Shown here in pieces: positions 47,237 to 57,786 of a stretch of DNA of 64,000 nucleotides (the first letter of the stretch is position 1; each line of letters starts with the position of its first letter). The stretch comes from Sva-07 sp963747375 (GTDB taxonomy: Bacteria; Actinomycetota; Acidimicrobiia; Acidimicrobiales; Ilumatobacteraceae), in contig CAVVFL010000012.1 in NCBI GenBank assembly GCA_963747375.1, positions 91,038 to 155,037 of the forward strand, given 5' to 3'. The notes under the pieces are model-generated. The model did no database searches. It saw only the letters and a list, made by a program, of their open reading frames with translations, and was not told where the DNA came from. The translations under genes were made by a program, and so were the position numbers.

Positions 47237-47313
47237 GGGGACGTAGCTCAGTTGGCTAGAGCACCTGCTTTGCAAGCAGGGGGTCGTGGGTTCGATTCCC
47301 ATCGTCTCCACCA
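47237..47313 (+). tRNA. tRNA-Ala (TGC)
   Basis: 77-nt cloverleaf. Acceptor GGGGACG/CGTCTCC has one G-U pair, discriminator A, encoded CCA. Anticodon stem CCTGC/GCAGG encloses TTTGCAA, anticodon TGC. It is followed by a terminator and the integrase gene, so its 3' end is the probable attachment site. Confidence 0.97.
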
Positions 47314-47315
47314 TT

Positions 47316-47348
47316 AAAGCCCCTGGTAGCAGAGCTGCCGGGGGCTTT
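47316..47348 (+). terminator. Rho-independent-type terminator after tRNA-Ala
   Basis: AAAGCCCC (47316-47323) pairs with GGGGCTTT (47341-47348). GGTAGC/GCTGCC extends the stem inward. A short T-poor tail (TCTCG) follows. It terminates the tRNA transcript ahead of the integrase. Confidence 0.75.
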
Positions 47349-47416
47349 CTCGTTGCAAGATGAGGCGCGGCGTGCCAGTATCGTGCCAGTAGCAGCGGGC
47401 AAGAAGGGTCTCGTAG

Positions 47417-48520
47417 ATGGCACAGCGGCGAGGTTTCGGGTCGGTTCGCAAGCTCCCGTCGGGGCGCTGGCAAGCGCGCTTCACCCACCCGCGAACCGGG
47501 AAGATCCAGTCGGCCCAGATCACGTTCGACACGAAGGCCGATGCCGGCCGGTGGCTCGCCACGATGGAGACCGACCTCGACCGAGGTGATGCGCTCGACC
47601 TCGATCGAGGCAAGATTGCGTTCGGCGTATACGGGAAGGCATGGCTCGACTCGAGAGGAGATCTCCGTCCCAAGACGATGGAGCTGTACCGGTACCTGTT
47701 CCGCCAGTATCTCGATCCACTGCTCGGCAACCGACAGATCGGCAGGATCGACTCGGAGAGCATCCGCAGTTGGTACGGCGAGGTCAGCGCTGGCTCGCAG
47801 AGTGGAGTGACGACAGCCAAGGCGTACCGGTTGCTCCGCCAGATTCTCGAAGCCGCCGTCGACGACCGGGTGCTTCGTTCGAATCCGTGCAACCTCAAGG
47901 GGGCCGCGGTCGAACACAGCGAGGAACGGCCGCTGCTGTCGATGGACGACGTGATCGCACTCGCCGAAGCGATCAAGCCGCGCTACCGACTGATGGTTCT
48001 CTTCGCCGGCCTCGTCGGGTTACGGCGCGGTGAGTGCCTTGCGTTGCGGGTGAGTGATGTCGTCGAACGTGAAGGACGGTCGACGATCACGGTGAGTTCG
48101 TCGATCGTGTTCGTGGGTGGTCAGCCCCGACGCGAGCTGCCGAAGACCGACGCCGGGACGAGGCGACTCGCGCTTCCATCGGTTGTCGGCAAGGAAGTCG
48201 AACGCCACATCGCCGGGTTCGAACTGAGCGGCGACGACCTGCTCTTCGCGGACGAGCGGACGGCAACGACGCCGACGATCACGGTCTGGCGTCGGGTGTG
48301 GAACAACGCACGCCGCGATGCCGGCGTCGACTGCACATTCCATGATCTGCGACACCACGCAGGAACGCTCACAGCAAGCGCCGGCGCCAGCATCCGCGAG
48401 TCGATGGCCCGGCTCGGTCACGCATCGCCGCGAGCGGCGCTGCGGTATCAGCATGCAGCCGAACAGCGTGACGTGGAAGTCGCATCGTCGATCGATCGAC
48501 TGATCCCTGGGAGCGGTTGA
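47417..48520 (+). CDS. Tyrosine recombinase / site-specific integrase
   Basis: 367 residues. The N-terminal Arm-type segment (RRGFGSVRKLPSGRWQARFTHP) and SAM-like core-binding domain (AWLDSRGDLRPKTMELYRYLFRQYL, in pieces) precede the catalytic domain. Catalytic residues are Arg in GLVGLRRGECLALR, HxLRH in CTFHDLRHHAGT, and GHASPRAALRYQHA with the nucleophilic Tyr. It is of phage/ICE integrase type. Its position right after tRNA-Ala and its reading away from the tRNA suit a tRNA-targeted integrative element. Confidence 0.94.
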   Translation: MAQRRGFGSVRKLPSGRWQARFTHPRTGKIQSAQITFDTKADAGRWLATMETDLDRGDALDLDRGKIAFGVYGKAWLDSRGDLRPKTMELYRYLFRQYLDPLLGNRQIGRIDSESIRSWYGEVSAGSQSGVTTAKAYRLLRQILEAAVDDRVLRSNPCNLKGAAVEHSEERPLLSMDDVIALAEAIKPRYRLMVLFAGLVGLRRGECLALRVSDVVEREGRSTITVSSSIVFVGGQPRRELPKTDAGTRRLALPSVVGKEVERHIAGFELSGDDLLFADERTATTPTITVWRRVWNNARRDAGVDCTFHDLRHHAGTLTASAGASIRESMARLGHASPRAALRYQHAAEQRDVEVASSIDRLIPGSG

Positions 48521-48762
48521 ACGTCGGCTTGTGATGCTGATGTTGTGCCGTCATCGACAGGTCATGTGAGCTGGCCCAGGCGGTCCTGACCAGGGCGTTC
48601 ATGGTTGCCCGCGACCCGAACCGCCGACATCGCTGTGATTGGATCGCTCGTCGCAGTGGCGACATGTTCTGCTGCAGATGCTATTCGCGCGGCTTCGATG
48701 CCGTAGCCGGTTCGGCTTCTACGCTGGAGCGACCCTTCGATGGCATTGCGCAGCGTCAGGTA

Positions 48763-49194
48763 TTAGCCGGCGGCCACGTCGGAGTGGAAGCTGGCAGGGA
48801 CGTAGCGGAAACTCTGCGGCGGTTGGAAGGTTCCCAGCGCCTGACGCATGGTCGCTAGGTCGACACTGTCCTCGAAGCGGGACGGCCTGGATAGAAGGAG
48901 CCCGTAGGCGATAGAGCAGCCGTCGAAGTAGTGCAGGAACTCTCGTCTGGACACGCCGGTGTCCACGCCGTGTTCACGCCAGAGCGTCCATGGAGCCATT
49001 GCGACAATGTGGTCGACCCAACAGGATCCCACCAACGCTCGGAGCGGAGTGCTGGAGTAGACGAGTGCCTCTGTGGGCGTGGCAATCAGCGGCGGCTTGC
49101 GCCTCAGCTCCACTGTCTTGGTTCCGTCGAGAATCAAGTCTGCATAACGCGGCTTCAACGACAGGAACAGCAGTCGTTCGTTTGCGGAGGTCAG
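48763..49194 (-). CDS. ASCH/PUA-like domain protein
   Basis: 143 residues. LFLSLKPRYADLILDGTKTVELRRKPP is the ASCH-type opening (SxKPxYAxxIxxGxKTxExR), and the following ALVYSSTPLRALVGSCWVD is the beta-barrel core. ASCH domains are PUA-like and bind RNA or modified bases. No ATG/GTG/TTG fits; CTG 49194 overlaps the stop of the GNAT-PIN gene (CTGA). It is the last gene of a three-gene operon with the restriction enzyme. Confidence 0.72.
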   Translation of the reverse strand: MTSANERLLFLSLKPRYADLILDGTKTVELRRKPPLIATPTEALVYSSTPLRALVGSCWVDHIVAMAPWTLWREHGVDTGVSRREFLHYFDGCSIAYGLLLSRPSRFEDSVDLATMRQALGTFQPPQSFRYVPASFHSDVAAG

Positions 49195-51187
49195 ATGAGG
49201 CCCATCCCTTCCCGATAGAAGTTGACGAACACATGTTCGCTTACCGCTCGAGTCGTCGTCAAGAATCCACTCGTCCGAAAGTCTGCACTCAGCTCGCGGC
49301 AACGTCGAAGGGTGAGGTGCTGACGGAACAACTCCGTGCGACTGAAGCTGAGCACCGTCGCCTGACCCCGTTGGCCCGCGGCGTCCTCGATGTCGCGACG
49401 GGAGAACACTCCATGATCACCGAACCGCTGGTAGAGAGTGCCTGGTCGATCCGTCTCTACACCATCGAGCCACGAACACGCCCGGACGCCTCCATTTGGA
49501 TCGTCCGTGCTCACGAACCAGAGAATTCGCGCCGGCGCTTCGATGAAGGCAGCCCTGCTCTTGTAGTAGACGTGCTGTCGGGCAAGGCCAAGCCGCCTAT
49601 CCCGTTCGAGGAGCAGACCCTGTGGTGGGTCATGATCGAACAGCGCCTGAGCCCATGCGGGACGTATCGGAACCACGTACGTCGCGACGTTGCCGCCGAA
49701 CAGCTTCAATGGCCAGCGCTCCCGCTCGATACGGCTCACCTCTGAGGTCGTGAGTTCACCAACCGCCATGCCACCCATCGACTCCGGCAGTCGGTCCTGC
49801 GCAGTCAGCACGGCTCGGTCGCAGTCCGCCCTCCATCCGTCGTCGCCGTACCCGAATCCCTCGTCACGTAGTGCACGCGCGACGTACTCAGGCGTGTGAC
49901 CGATCATCGTCACCCGATCGCCTCCGAGTTCGAGGCAGTGTTCTCGTGTCAGATGCACGAGCTGACGAGCAAACGCATAGCGGTCCCGGTCCGTGGCAAC
50001 TCGAACAGCGGTCACTTCCAGGCGCCGGTCAGAGGCCACGAAGCGCTCAGCCACAACCGCAACCGGGCGACCCGATTCAGAAGCAACAACGACTCTTCCG
50101 ACGCCACCGGCGCTCGCGGCAGTCTCCTCAAGCAACCGTCGAAGTGCACGGGCTCCTTCCCCGACCTGATGGTCGACGAGTGGAGCGAGCGCCTGGGTTG
50201 GCGGCAGAGCCTCGGAGGAGGTCAGTTGGATCGGAGTTCTGACAAGCGAAGTTGGACGGAATTCGTCAGCGTTGAGGTCTGCGTGCAATCGCAGCACGAG
50301 GTCTGCAGGCGAGAGCACCGTGAGGTTTACCACCCTCAGGAACTCGGAGGCATTGCCCAAGAGCGCCTGGTCGCGAGTGACGAAGTAGTCCGCATCGCCG
50401 CCGGCCGCCTGGGCGATGTTGAGACGGTCGTTCGACCCGACCGCAGTCGAGATGTTCGACTCTTCGATGCTCCGTCGCGCTGCATCCACCGACGCCGAGG
50501 CGGTCGTGAGCTGACGGAAACGGCCGCATGCACCTTGAAGGCTTGCGACCGTGTCGGCGGCGCGGCTGATTTCCGTTTCAACGTTGGGGACCGTGACGAG
50601 CTCGGCGACTTCATCGACCCAGTCGTCTTCGAGCGCGAGCGACGGTTGGAACTCACTCCGGGGTTCGGAGATATCACGGATCACGTCCGTGTCGACGACG
50701 ACGACGGCACGTTCGCTCGGCTGGAGAGTGAACAGGTTGTCGCTGAGCAAGCGAACCCATCGCTCCAACACCGTCCCACCGGAGCCCTTGCCCTGCGTGG
50801 TCCCCACCCGAGCAAACTGGACGGTCGGCCACAGCTTCGCTGCCGGGTAGTCAGCACGACACGTCACGACGATGGCTGAAGCAGCACTATGCCGCTGAGC
50901 GACAAACTCGACCAACTGCTGTGCGACCCCATGCCCGCACGACGGCACGTGTCTACACAGACGTGAGTCAGGCTGACCGACCGGTCGCTCTTTCGTAGCC
51001 TGTACAGGCAGTACCCGACGAGCTTGTCCTCGATCCAGGCACCGATCAGCCGCCCGGTGCTTGCAGCTTCCGAGAACGCCTCCCATTGCAAGAACCCCAG
51101 TCGGCCCTGGTTGGCCCTCGATAGGACCTTCACATCGTCGAAGGACGAGGTGCCATAGGCCACATCCTCGATGCGCACGGCCAGCAT
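49191..51187 (-). CDS. GNAT-PIN-GNAT-PUA-like fusion protein, one frameshift
   Basis: About 665 residues. Domain order: an N-terminal GNAT domain (LIGAWIEDKLVGYCLYRLRK; VCVDTCRRAGMG); a PIN nuclease domain (VVVVDTDVIRDIS, and DRLNIAQAAGGDADYFVTRDQALL with its late acidic residues); a second acetyltransferase-like part (RLEVTAVRVATDRDRYAFARQLV); and a C-terminal PUA/ASCH-like part (ARILWFVSTDDPNGGVRACSWL; TVLSFSRTELFRQ). One base is missing at about 50937, in the G-run of GGCATGGGGTC. ATG 51187 has GGAG 5 bases upstream and lies 14 bases after the restriction enzyme stop, so translation is coupled in an operon. I know no named system with this fusion. Confidence 0.7.
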
Positions 51188-51201
51188 CACGACTCCACGA
51201 T

Positions 51202-54200
51202 CTACTTGCCCTGATCGGACACGACGTGAGTGCCGTTCTCATCGAAGCGGAGCCTCGGGAGCGAATCCACGATCTCGACCGTTCGGAGCGACACCGTGAC
51301 AACCTGCTTGATCAGGTCCACGATGTAGCGCGGGTTGCCTTGCTCGAGTCCCCACTCGTTGACGTCGTTCACAATGCCCGATGCCTTGTCGATCTTGACG
51401 TACCACCGGTCGATAATCCAATCAACTGCGGAGCGGGTGCCGAGCACGTAGCCGTGAGCACGTTCGGGGATGCCCGAGATGGTTAGGTAGTCGTTGTAGA
51501 TGAGCCGGGTCTTGTCGGCGATCTTCTTGCCGTACGTCTCCGAGTCGGGATCGGCATCGGTGACCTTCGGGTACCGCATCTTCTTCGACCCGACGAGGAG
51601 CCGGGCCGGTTCGAACCGGGGATCGTCGGGACCAATGCTGTCCGCCCACTCCTCGACAAGCGCATACGGTTTGACGACGTTGGGGTCGTCGTAGCCGATG
51701 TGCATCTGCATCAACTCGGCGCCGGCGGTCACGAACGCATCAAACGCTGCTCGATCGGCCACCATTGGGACTCGCGGCGCCTCCTTCTTCAGGTTCACCT
51801 CGAACTCCGACCGGAACTCCGGTGAGTGCAGCACTCCGTACACGTAGTGGAACACGTCATCGTCGGTGATGTGGGAGCCGAGCACATCTCGGAACTTGGC
51901 GACGGCAACGGGATTTAGGTTGGAGACTCGAACTGAGCCACCGTGTTGATTGGTGCCTTCGAGCAAACTCACGTCGATCGAGGAAACCAGGTATCGCCAC
52001 CGCCCCAGGAAATCGGTGGCGTCGGAGTTGATGAGGTGAAGTGCTGGAATCGATCGGGTGGCGAGCACCCCGAACGGCGAACGCGAGCCGCTCGCCACGA
52101 GCCCGATTAGCTGGTTTTCGGCCGTGCCCTGGGGTAGCAGTTGAGCCACGGCGCCGGGTCGCGCGACGACGGCGTTGTCAAGAAACAGGTTCTGTCGAAA
52201 GAACGGCCGATACAGACTTTGCCGAAGCGATTGGTCCGAGACCTCGAAGGTTTCTCCGCACGCCACGCGGGCGTAGTCGTTCGCCGACCACGAATACTTC
52301 GTTGGATCATGATCAACGAAGCGACTCGCATCGTCGGCAGACCCTCCACCGCTTGCCTGAAACCGATCCGTCTGAGTGCGAAACGTCTGCTCCATCTGTT
52401 CTGCTCGGCGCCGAAGGTCGACACGGCTCGAGTCATATACCCAAGCATCCCGATTCGACTTCAGGCCGTTTGAGACAAGACCGAAGATCGCATCTGGACC
52501 GGCGTCAAGCGGGACCAGGTCGTCATAGGAATCGCCCCGCAGGTTGACCCAGTCGGCATGAGCGTTCGGATGGATCTGCTTCCAAGGATTCGCGACCATG
52601 GTCGAGCGATCGACGATTTCCAGCTTCTCCTCACGGCTCAAGTAGTCGCCTATGTCTCGGTAAAGGATACGTGCCCCGCCTTTCGGTGCTGGGCCGGGCT
52701 TTCGGACCAGCAGGGTTATGGCGACAGTGTTGCGGCTACCCGAGCCGAACACCTTTCCGCCTTCCTTACGACTCTGCTCGCCGCTCGTTCGTTGGTTGCC
52801 CCTGAGGTTGAAGATGTACACGTAGTGAAACTCTTCGGCGACGGTGTGGCGAATGCCGTCGGCGGTGTTGCCGTCGATCCACCCCCCGTTGGTGACGAAG
52901 CCGACCACGCCGCCGCCTGCCGATGTCGTGACCCGGTTCGAGGCCCAGCGGATCGCCCGTACGTAGCTGTCGTACAACGAGTTCTTTAGCGTGGCTGTCG
53001 AGCGCCTTGCGTAGGTGCGCTCGATGCTGGCATCAAGGGTCGGGTACCGCAGGTTGGCGTTGTCGTCGTTCTGGCTGGATTGGCCGACCGAGTAGGGCGG
53101 GTTGCCGATGATGACGCGGATGTCGAGGCTCTTCTGGCGGTCGGCTCGTGGCGTTGTTTCGAGGGAAGAAGACGGTGTCCATCGAGTCGTCGGCTTCGGT
53201 CATCTGGAACGTGTCGGTGAGCACGATCCCCGGGAACGACTCGTAGATGTCGAGCGGCATCGCCGGCGTCGCTCCATTGCGCCGCGGAATGCGGTCTCGA
53301 TGTTGATCGCGGCGATGTAGTAGGCGAGCAGCATGATCTCGTTCGCGTGCAGCTCCTGGTGGAACTTGCGTGCGAGGGCGTCCGGAGAGATCAGTCCGGA
53401 TTGGATCATGCGGGCGATGAAGGTGCCCGTGCCGGTGAACGGGTCGAGTACGTGGACGCCTTCGTCAGAGAGCGAGGCACCGTCGAAGTGCTCGTCGAGC
53501 AGGTCGTTGACGGCTCGGTTGATGAAGTCGACGATCTCGACGGGTGTGTAGACGATTCCGAGCGAGGAAGCGGTCTTGGGCACGACCTTCTTGAAGAACT
53601 TCTCGTACAGCTCGGCGATGACCTTTTGGCGTCCCTCGGCTGAGTCGATACCGCCGACGAGCATGCGGATGTGTTCGTAGAAGCCGTCGAGTGTTGCGGT
53701 CTCGGCGTCGATGTTCGCTTCGTCGAGGGTGTCGACCATCGCCTGCATGACCTGGCTGACCGGGTTCGCCTTGGTGAAGTCGTCACCGCCGAACAGTGCC
53801 TCGAACACGGGGCGGGTGATGAGGTGCTGTGACAGCATCGAGATCGCGTCGTCGGCGCTCACGCCGTCGTTGAGGTTGTCCTTCAACGCAGTGTGGAAGA
53901 CCTGGAATCGTTCGACTGCTGACGGGTTCTGTTCGGGGTGTTCCAGCAGCGACCGGATTCGGGTCTCTTGGGCGGAGGCGATGTCGGCGATGTCTTTGGC
54001 CCAGTGCTCCATGTACTGGCGATCACCGACCTTGTCGACGATGCGGGCATAGAGGGCGTCGCGCCACTCGGCGAGGTCGGGGAGGTCGAGCGACATCTGG
54101 CCGGCTGCGCCGTCGGCGGTTGTGGTGACTCCGGGGTCGTCGGTCTCGTCGCCGCCGGCGAGGCCGATCCCGATCACGCTGACCTTGGACGAGGTCTTGT

Positions 54201-56118
54201 TGATGTCGATCTTGTTGATCTCGGCGCGTAGTCGTTCGTCGTGCGAACGGAGGGCCTGTAGCACTTCCCACACGACTGCGTAGCGTTCGTTGTCGCGTAG
54301 CGCTTCCTCGGGTGACATCGAGCCGGGGATGCCGATCGGCAAGATGACGTAGCCGAAGTCCTTACCCTCCAGCTTGCGCATCACCCGCCCGACTGCTTGG
54401 ACGACGTCGACGACGCTCTTGCGCGGATTCAAGAACACGACCGCGTCGAGCGCGGGCACATCGACACCTTCGGTGAGGCACTTCGCGTTCGACAGGCACG
54501 CGGCAGACGCGTTGGCCCGGTGACTCTTCGAGCCATGCGATCGCCTCCTGTCGGATCTTGACGTTCGTCGTGCCGTCGACGTGCTTGGCCTCGACGCGTA
54601 CGGCGTTGCGATCCTTGCGTTCTTCGAGTGCGGCGGCGATCACGTTGGGGAGTGCGTCGGTGAATCGCTTCGACTGCTTGATCGTCGAGGAGAACGCAAC
54701 GGCTCGACGCATCGGTTGTTCGTCGCCGGCGTCACGGAACTGCGGGCCTCGTTTGGAGAGTCCGTGCCAGCAGCCGACCATGCGGGCGACGTCGTTGAGC
54801 GGCAGTTCGCCGCCGCCTTCTTCGGTGAACTGGCGTTGGAAAGCGTCGGACACAGCGTCTTCGTTAACGGCCAGAACGAGCACCTTGTAGTCGGTGAGCA
54901 GCTGGTCGGCGACCGCTTTGCCGAACGGCAACTCGTGGAAGACCGGCCCGAACGTGGCCTCGTCGTCCATCGACGACAGCACAACTTCGTGTTGCTTCGC
55001 TTTCGCCTTGGTCTGGTCGCCGTAGATGCGTGGGGTGGCGGTCATGTAGAGCCGCTTGGCGCCAGCGACGATCGCGTCGTCGTGCACCTTCACGAACGTG
55101 GACTGCTCGGCGGTTGGTCCGGTACCGCCGGTGGTGCGGTGGGCTTCGTCGCAGATGATGAGATCGAACCGGCCCAGCCCGGCCGCCTGGGCGTCGGCGA
55201 TGACGTCGATCGACTGATACGTCGAGAACACGACGCCCATGCGTGAGGGCGTTGCTCGTGCGCGCCATTCCTTCATCAGCGACTCGACGATCGGTCGATG
55301 CCGGGACTTGGAGGTCGTTGGCCGACATGTCCTCGTCGTTCTTGCTGCGCTTGCCGGCGTGACGGTCCGAACACACAGCGAAGGTCGCGAGCGGGACCTC
55401 TGCGTCGTTCGCCCATTCGACGACGGTCTGCGACAACAGGTTGATCGACGGCACGAGGAACAGCACCGAGCCGCCGGCGCCGACGACCTGCTCGGCGAGG
55501 CGCAGCGACGTGAACGTCTTGCCGGTGCCGCACGCCATGATCATCTGGCCGCGGTCCGCGCCAGCGTCGAAGCCGGCGACCACGTCGGCGATCGCGAGCC
55601 TGTTGGTGGGGGCGCAGCGTCTTGCGGTCAGCGAGGCTCAGCTGCGTCGGCGCATCAGGCCGGAACTGGTTCCAGTCGACGCGGGACTCCTCGAAGTTCT
55701 CGACCCGGAACCAGGTGACGTCCTTCGACGTCGCGGTCAGGTTCTTGTGCAGGTTCGACGACTCCGCGCCCGCCGTCGAGATCAGCATCCCGGATGAGAA
55801 CACGTCCTGCGACAGCATCGCGACGAACGTCGAGACGTGCTCCCAACGAAGCACCGCCGACGGCGAATAGAACTTGCACTGAATCGCAACGAGGTCGCCG
55901 GTGCCTCGCTCGCGGGCGACGAGATCGACGCCGGTATCGGGAAGCCCGACGGGTCGGTCGGCCAGTCCTGCCAGGCCCACACCGCGTCGAAGCGCTCGGA
56001 CCACTACGGGTCGATCTGCAGGAACGCCTCGCAGAAGTCCTCGAATCGCTTGCCCTTTCGCGGCTTGCGTCTTCGCTGATTGCTCGAAGAACTCAAGCAG
56101 CTGCCGGAAGGTCGTCAC
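51202..56118 (-). pseudogene. Type ISP restriction-modification enzyme, multiple frameshifts and one stop
   Basis: About 1,640 codons, matching single-polypeptide Type ISP enzymes (LlaBIII class). Order from the N-terminus: Mrr-like nuclease (DTGVDLVARERGTGDLVAIQCKFYS); SF2 helicase (MIMACGTGKTFTSLR, LIICDEAHRT, MTATPRIYG, VVQAVGRVMRK); gamma-class adenine methyltransferase (HVLDPFTGTGTFIARMI, IIGNPPYSVGQ); and a C-terminal target-recognition domain. It is broken near 56053, 55940, 55585, 55297, 54503, 53272 and 53152, plus an in-frame TAG at 56006-56004. All flanking segments keep conserved motifs. The many breaks may be sequencing errors, as in gyrA, or decay; I cannot decide. Confidence 0.85.
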
Positions 56119-56342
56119 GCGTCACCGCCGTTGGTGATTCTAAGTGCGGCCATACGGTGTTGACCGTAGCGACTGGCATCGACCGCCAGGGTGTCTACAC
56201 CGGGACGGACAGCTGCTGCGGGCGCTGCCGGTCCTACAACCATCGAACTCGACACGCCCGGTCACCTGATGACGTCCTGGCTTTGATGCTGGCGGACGAC
56301 GGTGGGTAGTCCTGCTGGGTTTCTGTCGCGTCCGGAACCGAA
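56119..56342. other. Divergent promoter region of the RM operon
   Basis: 224 bases between the restriction enzyme gene and a small regulatory gene. A 50-codon frame on the plus strand (GTG 56157 to 56309; contains CCGRCRSYN) could be a small Cys-containing peptide, but it has no recognisable relatives. I see no other feature. Confidence 0.35.
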
Positions 56343-56360
56343 GTGCGCCTTTACGGGTCT

Positions 56361-57189
56361 ATGGACAACGACTCGGAACATCTAACCCTGCACGTAGTGC
56401 CGCTCTCAGCGCAGGCCAACGACCGGTGGATGCTGAGCGATCCGTACGTCGAGCAGGTTTGGTCGGAGTATCTCGGTCCGACGGCGACGCTGCTCGCTCG
56501 TCGCCTGGGGCGAACACTCGAGGAGCGACCAGGAGGTGTCGACGTCGACCTCGGTGATCTCGCCACCAGTCTCGGTATACAGCCGAGCATCGCCGTGAAG
56601 GCGCTGGCGATTGAACCGGTTCGAGGTCCTGTACTTCGCCCGAGAGCAGTTGATCGTCGGGGTGTCGGGCTTCGCGCCGTCGGTCCGGGGGGCGCGGCTG
56701 TTTCGCCTGAGCGAGGCTGGTCGGGCGGCGCATGAGCGCCTGGTCGAGCAGTCGGAAGCGCCGCGTGCGGTGCGGGCAGTTTCGGGTGCTCAGGCCGCGG
56801 TGAGTCGGTTCCTCGGGTGGCGCCGGTGCAGAGGCGGGCCTTGTGAAGGCGGGTGGTGTGAGGTCCGGGCGTCATCCGGGGCGGCCTGCCGGGCCGGGTC
56901 GTGTCTCGTCGGCGGTCGGGTCCGGCGGGTCGTGCGCGGGGGTGTTGGGAGGGCACACACCCGTGCAGGTCGCCCTCTGCAACCTGCACGAAGCCATCCC
57001 CCATGGCGTAACTGCTTGTTGCTTCGTCGGATGCCGAACGAGACGCCTACGCTCGCGACCGAAAATCGTGAGCGGCCCGTCGATGCTCAGCTAAGTTTTC
57101 TAGCCAATGAGGGGCGCGACGGCAGGGAGTGGTCTCGTCGACATGCGTCAATCCGGCATCGACTTCGTGGCAGCTCGTCGGCAGGTTGA
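56361..57189 (+). CDS. Winged-helix-like element regulator, one frameshift (3' end uncertain)
   Basis: Conserved part ~56361-56765. The N-terminal sequence (SEHLTLHVVPLSAQANDRWM, VDVDLGDLATSLGIQPSIAVKAL) resembles small DNA-binding proteins carried on actinobacterial elements. The frame breaks at about 56607 (one extra G), restoring RLNRFEVLYFAREQLIVGVSGFAPSVRG and ending with HERLVEQ. The frame then stays open to 57189 in low-complexity Gly/Arg-rich sequence that is probably not translated as such and overlaps the next gene. GTG 56343 is an alternative start. Confidence 0.5.
56963..56989. repeat. Inverted repeat, 8-bp arms
   Basis: GTGCAGGT (56963-56970) and ACCTGCAC (56982-56989) flank an 11-base loop, in the poorly coding stretch after the regulator. 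It may be a terminator of the preceding gene or a recombination-related site. Confidence 0.5.
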
Positions 57190-57437
57190 AGCGCTGAGCG
57201 AGGTGCCGGCGACAGTTCAGGGCGCGCGCGTTCTCGATCTATGTCGGACTCTTCGAGTTCGCTGACGACGACGGATCGGTGCAGGCATTGGCTGCGGACT
57301 TCATGCCGAGGTTCGAGATCAATCGGGGCTCGTGGTCGACGTATCGGCGTGTGCTCGAAGCGGCGTCGTTGATCAGTATCGAGCGGACCGATGACGATGG
57401 GCGCGCACGACCGGTGAAGCTGCTGCCGCCGAGCTGA
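57107..57437 (+). CDS. Small element-encoded hypothetical protein, one frameshift
   Basis: About 109 residues after correction of one extra base in the GCGCGCG run at about 57225. The first frame gives SGIDFVAARRQVEALSEVPATVQ. The second gives ARAFSIYVGLFEFADDDGSVQ, then FEINRGSWSTYRRVLEAASLI and LLPPS at the end. A helix-rich DNA-binding protein of actinobacterial mobile elements is suspected. ATG 57107 is 9 bases from TAAGTT (57092-57097). Function unknown. Confidence 0.55.
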
Positions 57438-57786
57438 AGGATCGGGCGGATCTTCTGTAACGGTTCAGCGGTTCGTGGGGCCTTCGGTAGGTGTGGACGC
57501 ATCGACCCACTTTGCTCGTAGAGCCCTTGCACAACGCGTACGTTCGTTGTACGTTTCTTTGGGTGACGCTGCGTGGCCGGTGGCCTACGCAGGGTCCGGG
57601 GTCGTCGGGGCGGCAGCGAGTTCGGGTCTTGCGGGAGACGTCGTGACTGTCCTGCGCACAGACGCAGTCCGACAGGTGTCGGGTTCAGGATGGCCTCCCT
57701 CGTCGTGGTGGTCGTTCTGGGAATCGAGCCGTCTCACCCCTCGTCGATTGCTAGCCGGGTCGGGCGTTCATTCAGACGCGTTCGAG
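57438..57786 (+). other. Regulatory region before the Tad-like genes
   Basis: 349 bases. It contains the promoter at 57527-57555 and two short frames with hydrophobic patches (for example MASLVVVVVLGIEPSHP in the frame of 57573) that do not resemble a known pilin and break after 40-80 codons. I see no convincing gene, but a frameshifted one is possible. Confidence 0.4.
57527..57555 (+). promoter_or_regulatory. Sigma-70-type promoter with palindromic spacer
   Basis: -35 TTGCAC (57527-57532), 17-base spacer, -10 TACGTT (57550-57555). The spacer contains CGTAC-N7-GTACG-like inverted arms (about 57537-57553), a likely operator overlapping the promoter. It faces the Tad-like gene block. Confidence 0.55.
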
